NCBI RefSeq assembly: GCF_030462585.1
Contig: NZ_JASMRU010000013.1
Location: 73,714-137,713 of the forward strand
Direction of reading: 5' to 3'
DNA length: 64,000 nt
Origin: Pseudomonas sp. CAN1
GTDB taxonomy: Bacteria; Pseudomonadota; Gammaproteobacteria; Pseudomonadales; Pseudomonadaceae
In this document: positions 54,752-62,905 of the stretch, one piece after another
How positions within the stretch are numbered: position 1 is the stretch's first letter
Layout: the number at the start of each line of letters is the position of its first letter
Notes under the pieces: generated by a model
Told to the model about the DNA's origin: nothing
Database searches by the model: none
What the model saw: the letters and a program-made list of their open reading frames with translations, nothing else
Translations under genes and position numbers: made by a program

Positions 54752-54834
54752 GGCGGATAACCGTTCGCGGTTATCCGCCGTTTCTTCCTGACGGGATTTC
54801 GGCGGATAACGCCGGGGGGCGTTATGCGCCCTAC
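54748..54834 (+). repeat. Hairpin repeat after cobQ (GTAGGGCGGATAAC type)
   Basis: GGCGGATAAC (54752-54761) pairs with GTTATCCGCC (54770-54779), and GGCGGATAACGCC pairs with GGCGTTATGCGCC further on. The outer ends GTAGGGCG and CGCCCTAC are complementary. It begins within the cobQ stop codon. Confidence 0.75.
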
Positions 54835-54866
54835 GTTTGAAACCCCTTCGTGGGCGCTGGCTTTTC

Positions 54867-54944
54867 GTAGGAGCGAGCTTGCTCGCGAACCGCACAACGC
54901 CAGCGTATCCGGAAAGGTTTGTTCGCGAGCAAGCTCGCTCCTAC
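54867..54944 (+). repeat. REPIN between cobQ and cobP
   Basis: Perfect 24-nt arms (54867-54890 and 54921-54944), identical to those in hrpA, with a 30-bp spacer. It lies 14 bp before the cobP start, so the right arm is next to the ribosome site. The open frame through its right arm (FASKLAPTG) is not coding. Confidence 0.93.
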
Positions 54945-54957
54945 AGGTGGGGAACCC

Positions 54958-55479
54958 ATGCTTGAACTGATCCTCGGCGGCGCCCGCTCGGGCAAGAGCC
55001 GCCTGGCCGAGCGGCTGGCGCTGGAAAGCGGCCTGCCGGTCACCTACGTCGCCACGGCCCAGGCCGGCGACGGAGAGATGTCCACGCGCATCCTCCAGCA
55101 CCGCGAGCGCCGCCCCGAGCACTGGGGCCTGGTGGAAGAACCGCTGGCCCTGGCCGATGCGCTGGAGCGCCTGGCAGCGCCGCAGCAGTGCGTGCTGGTG
55201 GACTGCCTGACCCTGTGGGTCACCAACCTGCTGCTTCACGAAGACGGCTGGCGCCTGCGAGGCGAGATCGACGCGCTGCTGGAAACGCTGCCGCAACTGC
55301 CCGGGCGCATCATTCTGGTCAGCAACGAAACCGGGCTGGGCGTGGTGCCGATGGGCGAGCTCAGCCGCCGATATGTCGACGAGGCCGGCTGGCTGCACCA
55401 GTCCCTGGCCGAGGTCAGCGAGCGCGTGGTGTTCACCGTCGCCGGCCTGCCCATGGTGTTGAAGGGGGAAGCGTTATGA
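54958..55479 (+). CDS. cobP: Adenosylcobinamide kinase / guanylyltransferase
   Basis: A 173-residue enzyme that phosphorylates adenosylcobinamide and then transfers GMP from GTP. GTP P-loop GGARSGKS (7-14), the guanylylated His48 in ILQHRERR, and [13 protein letters not shown] are family signatures. The ATG at 54958 starts [14 protein letters not shown]; the upstream in-frame ATG-like GTG/TTG starts at 54919 lie inside the REPIN and are rejected. It overlaps cobT by 4 bp. Confidence 0.94.
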   Translation: MLELILGGARSGKSRLAERLALESGLPVTYVATAQAGDGEMSTRILQHRERRPEHWGLVEEPLALADALERLAAPQQCVLVDCLTLWVTNLLLHEDGWRLRGEIDALLETLPQLPGRIILVSNETGLGVVPMGELSRRYVDEAGWLHQSLAEVSERVVFTVAGLPMVLKGEAL

Positions 55480-56531
55480 GTCTGCAATGGTGGCTGCAAG
55501 GCACCCAGCCGATTGACCGCGTGGCGCAGGACAAGGCCGCCGCACGCCAGGACCAGTTGACCAAGCCGCGCGGCGCGCTGGGCCGGCTGGAGGAGGAAAC
55601 CATCCGCCTGGCCGGCCTGCAGGGCCGCGAGCGGCCAGGCCTGGAGCACATCTGGATCGCCCTGTTCGCCGGTGATCACGGCGTGGTCGCCGAGGGCGTG
55701 TCGGCCTATCCGCAGGCGGTGACCGTCGAGATGCTGCGCAACTTCGTGCGCGGCGGCGCGGCGATCAGCGTGCTGGCCCGCGACCTCGATGCGCGCCTGG
55801 AGGTGATCGACCTGGGCACCGCCACGCCGCTGGAGCCGCTGCCGGGTGTGCTGCACGTGATGGTCGGTGCCGGTACTGCGAACTTCACCAGGGAGCCGGC
55901 GATGACCGCCGCCCAGTGCCTGATCGCCCTGGAGTCCGGCCGCGAGTCCGTGCGCCGGGCATTGCAGGGCGGCGCGGAGCTGTTCATCGGCGGTGAGATG
56001 GGCATCGGCAACACCAGCTCGGCGGCGGCGCTGGCCTGTGCGCTGCTGGACGAACCGGCGCAGGCACTGGTCGGCCCCGGCACCGGGCTGGACCCGCAGG
56101 GCGTTGCACGCAAGGTCGAGGTGATCGACCGCGCGCTGGCGCTGCACCGTGCCCATTGCGACGAGCCGTTCGAGGCGCTCTGTCGCCTTGGCGGCTTCGA
56201 GATCGCTGCGCTGGTGGGCGCCTATCTCGCCTGTGCGCAGAAGGGCATTCCGGCCTTGGTCGACGGTTTCATCTGCACCACGGCCGCGCTGTGTGCCACG
56301 CACCTGAATCCCGGTTGCCGCGACTGGCTGCTGTTCGCCCACGCCGGCGCCGAGCCGGGGCACAACCGAGTGCTGGCCGCGCTCGACGCACAGCCGCTGC
56401 TTGACCTTGGCCTGCGCCTGGGCGAAGGCAGCGGCGCGGCGCTGGCAGTGCCATTGCTGCGCCAGGCGTGCCGCTTGCACAGCGGCATGGCGACCTTCGC
56501 CGAGGCCGCGGTATCGGACCGCCCGGCATGA
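55476..56531 (+). CDS. cobT: Nicotinate-nucleotide-dimethylbenzimidazole phosphoribosyltransferase
   Basis: A 351-residue enzyme (named CobU in Pseudomonas) activating the lower ligand to alpha-ribazole phosphate. Signatures are [33 protein letters not shown] and the catalytic Glu in [12 protein letters not shown]. It uses the dimethylbenzimidazole from BluB in the same operon. Overlaps cobP and the phosphatase gene by 4 bp each. Confidence 0.95.
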   Translation: MSLQWWLQGTQPIDRVAQDKAAARQDQLTKPRGALGRLEEETIRLAGLQGRERPGLEHIWIALFAGDHGVVAEGVSAYPQAVTVEMLRNFVRGGAAISVLARDLDARLEVIDLGTATPLEPLPGVLHVMVGAGTANFTREPAMTAAQCLIALESGRESVRRALQGGAELFIGGEMGIGNTSSAAALACALLDEPAQALVGPGTGLDPQGVARKVEVIDRALALHRAHCDEPFEALCRLGGFEIAALVGAYLACAQKGIPALVDGFICTTAALCATHLNPGCRDWLLFAHAGAEPGHNRVLAALDAQPLLDLGLRLGEGSGAALAVPLLRQACRLHSGMATFAEAAVSDRPA

Positions 56532-57115
56532 CGCTGCGCCTGGAACTGCTGCGCCATGGCGAGACCGAGCGCGGCGGTGGCTTTCGCGGCAGCCTGGACG
56601 ATGCGCTGACTGAAACCGGCTGGGCGCAGATGCGCGGCGCGCTGGGGGATGAGTGTCGCTGGTCGGCGCTGGTCAGCTCGCCCCTGCAGCGTTGTGCGGC
56701 TTTCGCCGAAGAACTGGCGGCGCGCCATGGCCTGCCACTGGGCTTCGAGCCGGGCCTCAAGGAACTGGATTTCGGCCAGTGGGAAGGCCTTTCGCCAGCT
56801 ACGCTGATGGAGACCGACGCCGCTGCGCTGGAGCGCTTCTGGAACGACCCGTACGCCTTCCCGCCCCCCGGCGGCGAGGCCATGGGCGATTTCGAAATCC
56901 GCGTCTTCGCGGCGCTGGAACGCCTCTACCAGACCCATGCCGGAGCATCCGTGCTGGTCGTCACCCACGGTGGGGTGATGCGCCTGCTGGGCGCCCTGGC
57001 CAGCGGCCTGCCGGCGAAACGCCTGCTGGAAGTGGTGGTGGCCCACGGCGAATGCATGGCGCTGGACGTGACCCGCGAGGGTGACGGCTGGCGCATCCAC
57101 AAGGCGCAACCCTGA
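56528..57115 (+). CDS. Alpha-ribazole phosphatase (histidine phosphatase family)
   Basis: A 195-residue phosphoglycerate-mutase-like enzyme with the RHGE motif [11 protein letters not shown] at residues 7-17 and a second catalytic His in VVTHGGVM. By operon position and family it removes phosphate from alpha-ribazole phosphate, the salvage step before cobalamin synthase. Often called CobC in enterobacteria; the symbol is left out to avoid confusion with the decarboxylase upstream. Confidence 0.92.
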   Translation: MTLRLELLRHGETERGGGFRGSLDDALTETGWAQMRGALGDECRWSALVSSPLQRCAAFAEELAARHGLPLGFEPGLKELDFGQWEGLSPATLMETDAAALERFWNDPYAFPPPGGEAMGDFEIRVFAALERLYQTHAGASVLVVTHGGVMRLLGALASGLPAKRLLEVVVAHGECMALDVTREGDGWRIHKAQP

Positions 57116-57126
57116 GTCGAGCCCTG

Positions 57127-57933
57127 ATGACGAACCCGCATCCGGAACGCGAGCAAGAGGCCCCCGAGCAGGCCGGGGCGGACGCGCACGTCGCTCACCT
57201 GAGTAACTGGCTGCTGCCGCTGGTGGCGCTGCAGTTCCTCACCCGCCTGCCGGTGCGCCTGGGGCATATGCCGACGCCGGAGCAGTTCGGCCGCGCCACC
57301 TTGTACTACCCGCTGGTAGGCCTGCTGATCGGCGCTGTGCTGTTCGCCATGGGCGAGTTGCTCAGCGGCGTGCATCTGCTGTTGCAGGCGGCGCTGATCC
57401 TGCTGGTGTGGGTGGCCTTCACCGGAGCCCTGCATCTGGACGGCCTGGCCGATACCGCCGACGCCTGGATCGGCGGGCTGGGCGACCGCGAGCGGACCCT
57501 GGCGATCATGAAGGACCCGCGCTGCGGCCCGGCGGCGGTGGTCGCGCTGGTGCTGTTGCTGCTGCTGAAGTTCGCGGCGATCACGGCGATTCTCGGCAAT
57601 CACCAGCACTGGGGGTTGCTGCTGGCGCCGTGGCTGGGGCGCTGCGCGCTGCCGCTGCTGTTTTTCACCACCGACTATGCGCGCAAGGGCGGGCTGGGCC
57701 AGGCGCTGGCCGATCATCTGCCGCGCGGCGCCATGCCATGGATGCTGGCAGCCAACGCCGCACTTATGGTGCTGGTGGGCCTTACCGGCACGCTGGCGCT
57801 GGTGGTTGCGCTGGTGGTGTTCGTCTGGCTGCGCAGCCGCTTCATCGCCCGCCTGGGCGGCACCACCGGGGATACTGCCGGAGCGATGCTGGAGATGATC
57901 GAGTGCGCCGTCCTGGTGGCGCTGGCGCTCTGA
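57127..57933 (+). CDS. cobV: Adenosylcobinamide-GDP ribazoletransferase (cobalamin synthase)
   Basis: A 268-residue membrane protein with about seven helices joining adenosylcobinamide-GDP and alpha-ribazole. Key motifs are FLTRLPVRLG, ALHLDGLADTADAWIGG and TLAIMKDPRCGPAAVVAL. An N-terminal acidic extension of about 25 residues precedes the first helix. Last gene of the operon, followed by two repeats rather than a clear terminator. Confidence 0.94.
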   Translation: MTNPHPEREQEAPEQAGADAHVAHLSNWLLPLVALQFLTRLPVRLGHMPTPEQFGRATLYYPLVGLLIGAVLFAMGELLSGVHLLLQAALILLVWVAFTGALHLDGLADTADAWIGGLGDRERTLAIMKDPRCGPAAVVALVLLLLLKFAAITAILGNHQHWGLLLAPWLGRCALPLLFFTTDYARKGGLGQALADHLPRGAMPWMLAANAALMVLVGLTGTLALVVALVVFVWLRSRFIARLGGTTGDTAGAMLEMIECAVLVALAL

Positions 57934-57981
57934 TCCGGAGGCGATGCCTGCCGGCAGACGAGGCCTGACTTTGACGCTTTT

Positions 57982-58062
57982 GTAGGATGGCGTGGAGCGT
58001 AGCGATACCCATCAATGCCCATGCACCGACAGCATGGGTATCGCAAGCTCCACCCATCCTAC
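57982..58062 (+). repeat. Hairpin repeat after cobV (GTAGGATGG type)
   Basis: GTAGGATGG and CCATCCTAC are at the ends, and GCGATACCCAT and ATGGGTATCGC pair internally. The long imperfect stem could end the cob transcript in place of a T-tract terminator. Confidence 0.72.
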
Positions 58063-58095
58063 GTTCTCGATACCCTGCGCCGCCGGAGCACCGCT

Positions 58096-58172
58096 GTAGG
58101 AGCGAGCTTGCTCGCGAACCGCATAACCCCTGCGTGTCCGGCGAGATTGTTCGCGAGCAAGCTCGCTCCTAC
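58096..58172 (+). repeat. REPIN between cobV and acyl-CoA dehydrogenase genes
   Basis: Perfect 24-nt arms at 58096-58119 and 58149-58172 with a 29-bp spacer, the same family as in hrpA. The 263-bp gap 57934-58196 holds only this element and the hairpin repeat at 57982. Confidence 0.93.
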
Positions 58173-58196
58173 ACAAGAGCTGCGGATGCGCCCGAG

Positions 58197-60017
58197 TCAA
58201 TCGAAGGCGAAATGCTCCGTCTTCAGCCCCATGATCGACCGTACCGGCTTCGCCATCGCCGCCGCATGCCCCTTGGCGCGCGGCAGCAGGCGGGCGAAGT
58301 AGAAGTCGCTGGTGGCGATCTTCGCCTTGTAGAAGTCGCTCGACTCGCTGCCGCCCTGGCGCAGGCGCTTGCGCGCGGCGGCTTCCTGCAGTGCCCAGGA
58401 GTAGGCCAGCGCGGCGTAGCCGGAGAACATCAGGTAGTCGTGGCTGGCGGTGCTCACCAGGTCGCGCTGCTTGCGGGCGGTGAGGGCGATGCGCATCGTC
58501 AGCAGGTTCCACTGTGCGCAGAGCTTGAGCAGGGTGAGCGCGCGGCCGCGCATGGCGGGTTCCTGCTTGAGCAGTTCGACGGCGAACTTCGCTACCTGCC
58601 GGGTGAAGTCACGCACGGCCTTGCCCTGGGTCATCAGTAGCACCTTGCGGCCGAGCAGGTCCAGCGCCTGGATGCCGGTGGTGCCCTCGTAGAGCGTGGC
58701 GATCCGTGCGTCGCGGACGATCTGCTCCATGCCGTGTTCCTTGATGTAGCCGTGGCCGCCGAACACCTGCATGCCGAGGTTGGCGCTCTCCAGGCCCAGC
58801 TCGGTCAGGCAGCCCTTGAGGATCGGGGTGAGGAAGCCGAGCTTGTCGTCCCAGCGGTCGTACTCGGCGTTGTCGTTGGTCAGCAGGCCCTGGATCATCT
58901 TGTCGGCGTACTGCGTGGCCAGGTAGATCAGCGCGCGGCCGCCCTCGGCCACGGCCTTCTGGGTCAGCAGCATGCGGCGCACGTCGCCATGGTGCATCAG
59001 GCTGTCGGCGATCTCGCCCGGCTCCTTGGTGCCGGAGAGGGCGCGCATCGAGCGGCGCTCACGGGCATAGGCGAGCGCGCCCTGGTACGCCAGCTCCGCG
59101 GTGGCCACGCCCTGGATGGCGGTGCCGATGCGCGCGCTGTTCATGAAGGTGAACATGCACTCCAGGCCCTTGTTCGGCTCGCCGATCAGATAGCCGGTGG
59201 CGCCGTCGAAGTTCATCACGCAGGTGGCCGAGGCCTTGATGCCCATCTTCTTTTCCAGCGCGCCACAGGTGACTCCGTTGCGCGGGCCGAGGGCGCCAGC
59301 TTCGCCAGCGAGGAATTTAGGCACGATGAACAGCGAGATGCCGCGCGTGCCCTTGGGCGCATCCGGCAGGCGGGCGAGGACGATGTGGACGATGTTCTCG
59401 GTGAGGTCGTGCTCGCCGGAGGAAATGAAGATCTTCGTGCCGGTGATGGCGTAGCTGCCGTCGGCGTTGGTTTCCGCGCGGGTCTTCACCTGGCCCAGGT
59501 CGGTGCCGCACTGCGGCTCGGTCAGGCACATGGTGCCGCCCCAGCGGCCTTCGGTGAGCGGGGTGAGGTAGGTCTGTTTCTGTTCCTCGGTGCCGTGCTG
59601 CATCACAGTGTTCATCGCGCCCAGCGACAGCCCCGGGTACATGGAGAACGGCCAGTTGGCGGTGCCGAGCATTTCCTGCTTGAGCGCGCCCAGGCTCATC
59701 GGCAGGCCCTGGCCGCCGTATTCCACCGGGTGCGACAGGCCCTGCCAGCCGCCAGCGACGTAGGCGTCGTAGGCCTCCTTGAAGCCCGCGGGCGTGCGCA
59801 CTTCGCCGTTCTCCAGGTGGCAGCCTTCCTCGTCGCCGCTGTGGTAGAGCGGGGCGATCACTTCCTCGCAGAGCTTCGCGCATTCGCCGAGGATGGCGTC
59901 GACCATGTCCGGCGTGGCTTCGCCGCCGTTGACCAGATTCTGGTAGTGGCTGGGGAAGTCGAAGACTTCGTTGAGCAGGAAGCGGGTGTCGCGCAGCGGA
60001 GCTTTGTAGACGGGCAT
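58197..60017 (-). CDS. Acyl-CoA dehydrogenase, DmdC/FadE long type
   Basis: A 606-residue flavoprotein, about 200 residues longer than classical acyl-CoA dehydrogenases and with the C-terminal extension seen in DmdC-like and Pseudomonas FadE enzymes. FAD/substrate signatures MCLTEPQCGTDLGQVKTRA and KIFISSGEHDL are present, and the catalytic Glu444 is retained in TLYEGTTGIQ. Likely substrates are medium or long acyl-CoAs or a 3-methylmercaptopropionyl-like CoA. Divergent from the MarR gene; a tandem direct repeat lies in the shared promoter region. Confidence 0.93.
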   Translation of the reverse strand: MPVYKAPLRDTRFLLNEVFDFPSHYQNLVNGGEATPDMVDAILGECAKLCEEVIAPLYHSGDEEGCHLENGEVRTPAGFKEAYDAYVAGGWQGLSHPVEYGGQGLPMSLGALKQEMLGTANWPFSMYPGLSLGAMNTVMQHGTEEQKQTYLTPLTEGRWGGTMCLTEPQCGTDLGQVKTRAETNADGSYAITGTKIFISSGEHDLTENIVHIVLARLPDAPKGTRGISLFIVPKFLAGEAGALGPRNGVTCGALEKKMGIKASATCVMNFDGATGYLIGEPNKGLECMFTFMNSARIGTAIQGVATAELAYQGALAYARERRSMRALSGTKEPGEIADSLMHHGDVRRMLLTQKAVAEGGRALIYLATQYADKMIQGLLTNDNAEYDRWDDKLGFLTPILKGCLTELGLESANLGMQVFGGHGYIKEHGMEQIVRDARIATLYEGTTGIQALDLLGRKVLLMTQGKAVRDFTRQVAKFAVELLKQEPAMRGRALTLLKLCAQWNLLTMRIALTARKQRDLVSTASHDYLMFSGYAALAYSWALQEAAARKRLRQGGSESSDFYKAKIATSDFYFARLLPRAKGHAAAMAKPVRSIMGLKTEHFAFD

Positions 60018-60131
60018 CGGGGACCTCGGACCGTGATGCGCCCCGTCGAAAGCGCGGGGCTGGACGGCCGCAGTTATACGGCTGGGCCGCGGTGGTGCCC
60101 TTGGCTGAGCCAACGGCAAGCATCGGCATTT

Positions 60132-60164
60132 GGGACAATCGGCCAGATGGGGCAATCGATCAGA
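60132..60164. promoter_or_regulatory. Tandem 16-bp direct repeat in the acyl-CoA dehydrogenase/MarR promoter region
   Basis: GGGACAATCGGCCAGA (60132-60147) and GGGGCAATCGATCAGA (60149-60164) match at 13 of 16 positions and are 17 bp apart centre to centre. This is a candidate binding site for a regulator of the dehydrogenase gene. Confidence 0.45.
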
Positions 60165-60206
60165 AGAGACGGTCGGTCGCGCCGGCCATTGACCGAGCGA
60201 GAGTTG

Positions 60207-60223
60207 CGGGTATATACACGTAT
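60207..60223. promoter_or_regulatory. Candidate MarR operator upstream of the marR gene
   Basis: CGGGTATATACACGTAT immediately before the MarR start codon shares its first 11 bases with the perfect palindrome at 60680-60693 and is itself nearly symmetrical. Its position over the start suggests autorepression. Confidence 0.6.
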
Positions 60224-60225
60224 CC

Positions 60226-60642
60226 ATGCTGACCACCCAATGCCTGTGCACCAAACTGCGCCGCTCGGCCCGCGCCGTGACCCGCGTCTATGACGATGCC
60301 CTCAAGGACGTCGGGCTGACCACTGCGCAATTCTCCCTGCTGCGGCATCTGTCGCGGCTGGAGCAGCCGAGCATCTCCGATCTCGCCGAGGCCATGGGCC
60401 TGGACCGCAGCACCCTGGGGCGCAACCTCAAGCCGCTGGAGGCCGAAGGGCTGGTGAGGCTGGAGGAGGGCGATGACCTGCGCAACCGCATCGTTGCGCT
60501 GACGCCCACTGGCCTGGAGCGCATTGTCCGTGGTCGTGATGCCTGGGACGCGGCGCAGGAGGATGTGGCGGCGCACCTGGGTGATGAAAAGCGTCGCCAG
60601 CTCGAAGCCCTGCTGGATGAACTGGCCGCGCTGGAGAGCTAG
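60226..60642 (+). CDS. MarR-family transcriptional repressor
   Basis: A 138-residue winged-helix regulator with the family pattern TTAQFSLLRHLSRLEQPSISDLAEAMGLDRSTLGRNLKPLEAEGLV. Two cysteines close to the N-terminus (Cys6, Cys8 in TTQCLCTKL) are placed as in some thiol-sensing MarR proteins such as OspR/OhrR, which suggests redox control. It is followed 65 bp later by an MFS transporter gene, and matching operator-like sites precede both. Confidence 0.92.
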   Translation: MLTTQCLCTKLRRSARAVTRVYDDALKDVGLTTAQFSLLRHLSRLEQPSISDLAEAMGLDRSTLGRNLKPLEAEGLVRLEEGDDLRNRIVALTPTGLERIVRGRDAWDAAQEDVAAHLGDEKRRQLEALLDELAALES

Positions 60643-60679
60643 CGGCGGCCCGCGTGCTATCTGGAATAACGATTAAAAG

Positions 60680-60693
60680 CGGGTATATACCCG
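60680..60693. promoter_or_regulatory. Palindromic operator upstream of MFS gene
   Basis: CGGGTATATACCCG is a perfect 14-bp palindrome, 14 bp before the MFS start and next to its ribosome site (AGGAGC). A near copy lies at 60207 before the MarR gene. Confidence 0.68.
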
Positions 60694-60707
60694 TGTAGGA
60701 GCAACCG

Positions 60708-61910
60708 ATGTCGAAGCTGTCGCGCACAGGGTTCTGGATACTGCTATCCGGCGCCCTGATCCTCGCCCTGTCCCTGGGCATCCGCCATGGCTTCGGCCTG
60801 TTCCTTGCGCCGATGAGCGCCGAATTCGGCTGGGGACGGGAGACCTTCGCCTTCGCCATCGCCCTGCAGAACCTGATCTGGGGCATCGCCCAGCCATTCA
60901 CCGGAGCCATCGCCGACCGCTTCGGCGCGATGCGCACCGTGCTGGTGGGCGGCATTCTCTACGCCGTCGGCCTGGTGCTGATGGGCTACTCGGATTCGGC
61001 CTTCAGCCTGTCGATGAGCGCCGGCCTGCTGATTGGCATCGGTCTCTCCGGCACTTCGTTCTCGGTGATCCTCGGCGCGGTCGGCCGCGCGGTTCCGCTG
61101 GAGCGCCGCAGCATGGCCATGGGCATTTCGGCGGCGGCCGGCTCCTTCGGCCAGTTCGCCATGCTGCCGGGCACCCTCGGGCTGATCGGCTGGCTGGGCT
61201 GGTCCGCCGCCTTGCTGGCGCTGGGCGTGCTGGTCGCCTTCATCGTGCCGCTGGCGGCGCTGATGCGCGACAAGCCGCTGCCCATGCAGGGCCATGAACA
61301 GACCCTCGGCGAGGCGCTGCGCGAGGCGGCCGGGCATTCCGGTTTCTGGTTGCTGTCGCTGGGCTTCTTCGTCTGCGGCTTCCAGGTGGTGTTCATCGGC
61401 GTGCACCTGCCGGCCTACCTGGTGGACCGCCACCTCCCCGCCACTGTCGGCACCACGGTGCTTGCGCTGGTGGGGTTGTTCAACGTGTTCGGCACCTACT
61501 TCGCCGGCTGGCTCGGCGGGCGGATGAGCAAGCCTAGGCTGCTGACCGGCCTCTACCTGCTGCGCGCGGTGGTGATCGTCGCCTTCATCTGGGCGCCGCT
61601 GAGCATCTGGACGGCCTACGCCTTCGGCATTGCCATGGGCCTGCTGTGGCTGTCCACCGTGCCGCTCACCAACGGTACGGTCGCCACCCTGTTCGGCGTG
61701 CGCAACCTGTCGATGCTCGGCGGCATCACCTTCCTGTTCCACCAGATCGGCGCCTTCCTCGGCGGCTGGCTGGGCGGCTATGTGTATGACCACACCGGCA
61801 ACTACGACCTGGTCTGGCAGCTCGCGATCCTTCTCAGCCTGCTCGCCGGCCTGCTCAACTGGCCGGTGCGCGAGCGCCCTGTCGAGCGCGCCGCGATGGG
61901 GGCAGCGTGA
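60708..61910 (+). CDS. MFS transporter (OFA/monocarboxylate-like)
   Basis: A 400-residue twelve-helix transporter. GIRHGFGLFLAPMSAEFGWGRETFAFAIALQNLIWG is typical of the OFA/MCT-like subgroup. It is probably repressed by the upstream MarR protein. The substrate (organic acid or toxic compound) is unknown. Its stop overlaps the start of a tiny membrane ORF. Confidence 0.9.
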   Translation: MSKLSRTGFWILLSGALILALSLGIRHGFGLFLAPMSAEFGWGRETFAFAIALQNLIWGIAQPFTGAIADRFGAMRTVLVGGILYAVGLVLMGYSDSAFSLSMSAGLLIGIGLSGTSFSVILGAVGRAVPLERRSMAMGISAAAGSFGQFAMLPGTLGLIGWLGWSAALLALGVLVAFIVPLAALMRDKPLPMQGHEQTLGEALREAAGHSGFWLLSLGFFVCGFQVVFIGVHLPAYLVDRHLPATVGTTVLALVGLFNVFGTYFAGWLGGRMSKPRLLTGLYLLRAVVIVAFIWAPLSIWTAYAFGIAMGLLWLSTVPLTNGTVATLFGVRNLSMLGGITFLFHQIGAFLGGWLGGYVYDHTGNYDLVWQLAILLSLLAGLLNWPVRERPVERAAMGAA

Positions 61911-62029
61911 AGCGTCCGCTGGTCATCGCGCTGGTGCTGGGCCTGTGTCTGGCGCTGGCCGGCCTCGCCTGGTGGGGCTGGCAGCGCGGCGGCCTGGCGC
62001 TGATGCAACTGGGTATGGGCAGTTGCTGA
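61907..62029 (+). CDS. Small membrane ORF (40 residues) coupled to the MFS gene
   Basis: A GTG at 61907 overlaps the MFS stop (GTGA) and opens a 40-codon frame beginning MKRPLVIALVLGLCLALAG, then WWGWQRGG and ending GMGSC, with one hydrophobic helix of about 18 residues after a positive N-terminus. It ends in TGA at 62027-62029, 48 bp before the glutathione peroxidase gene. Translational coupling and the codon pattern argue it is real. It could be an accessory of the transporter or a leader-like small protein. Confidence 0.6.
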   Translation: MKRPLVIALVLGLCLALAGLAWWGWQRGGLALMQLGMGSC

Positions 62030-62077
62030 TGCCCCGCGGGCGGGGTAGGTTGGCCTGATCACCAGAGGATTCCCACG

Positions 62078-62635
62078 ATGCGCCCACGCCTTTCCCTGCT
62101 CGCCCTGACCCTGCTGCTGCCGCTGGCTGCGCAGGCCGCCGATTGCCCGGCGCTGCTCAAGACCCAGGGCGAACTGCCCAAGCTGCGCTCCAAGGACGTT
62201 CTCGATCTTTGCGAGCTGTATGCCGGCAAGCCGCTGGTGGTGGTGAACACCGCCAGCCATTGTGGCTTCACCCCGCAGTTCAAGGGGCTCGAGGCGATCT
62301 ACCAGCAGTACAAGGGACAGGGCCTGGAAGTGCTCGGTGTGCCCTCCGACGACTTCAAGCAGGAAGACGCCGACGCCGCCGAGACCGCGAAGATCTGCTA
62401 CGGCAACTACGGCGTGACCTTCAACATGACCTCGGTGCAGCACGTGCGCGGCGACGAAGCGATCCCGCTGTTCAAGGACCTCGCCACCCAGGCCGACCAG
62501 GCGCCGCGCTGGAACTTCTTCAAGTACGTGGTGGATCGCCAGGGCAAGGTGGTGGCCGAGTTCTCCAGCCTGACCAAGCCGGATGACCCCGAGCTGAAGG
62601 CGGCCATCGAGAAGGCCATCGCCAGCCAGCCCTGA
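62078..62635 (+). CDS. Periplasmic glutathione peroxidase family protein
   Basis: A 185-residue thiol peroxidase with a cleavable signal peptide (after LAAQA, residue 20). The active Cys62 lies in [16 protein letters not shown], and the catalytic Trp-Asn pair is in RWNFFKY. The conserved FPCNQF loop is replaced by VPSDDF, though a Gln follows (KQEDAD). It therefore probably reduces peroxides using a thioredoxin-like donor in the periplasm. Downstream of the MarR-MFS pair in the same direction. Confidence 0.9.
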   Translation: MRPRLSLLALTLLLPLAAQAADCPALLKTQGELPKLRSKDVLDLCELYAGKPLVVVNTASHCGFTPQFKGLEAIYQQYKGQGLEVLGVPSDDFKQEDADAAETAKICYGNYGVTFNMTSVQHVRGDEAIPLFKDLATQADQAPRWNFFKYVVDRQGKVVAEFSSLTKPDDPELKAAIEKAIASQP

Positions 62636-62652
62636 TCCTCCGCTGTTCTTTC

Positions 62653-62743
62653 GTAGGACCGAGGGGGACGCCCAGACCTTGCTCGCGAACCGCTTCACCG
62701 CGAAGCCGCTGGTAGAACTGTTCGCGAGCAAGCTCGCTCCTAC
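62653..62743 (+). repeat. REPIN with a 14-base insertion in its left arm
   Basis: The right arm (62720-62743) is a perfect copy of the 24-nt arm. The left arm is GTAGGACCGAG then GGGGACGCCCAGAC then CTTGCTCGCGAAC, i.e. one substitution and a 14-base insertion. The 270-bp gap 62636-62905 otherwise shows only the ribosome site AGGAG before the next gene. Confidence 0.85.
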
Positions 62744-62905
62744 AGCTCCTTTCAAGCCCGCAGATTCGTTCGGTTTTTGTGCGCCACATCGGCCCGCGCG
62801 GAAATTTCCTGTTACACAGCATCGGTGAGAATGCGACAATTCATGCCCGGCAGCCACACCTGGTGGCCGCCGATGTCATGGATTCGATTCAGGAGATTCA
62901 CTTCT

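Noticed and set aside
54919..54957. N-terminal extension MFASKLAPTG of cobP
   Set aside because: The bases belong to the right arm of a REPIN present several times in the window; family alignment starts at the ATG at 54958.
58197..58240. Cob operon continuing into the acyl-CoA dehydrogenase region
   Set aside because: The dehydrogenase is on the opposite strand and two repeats lie between.
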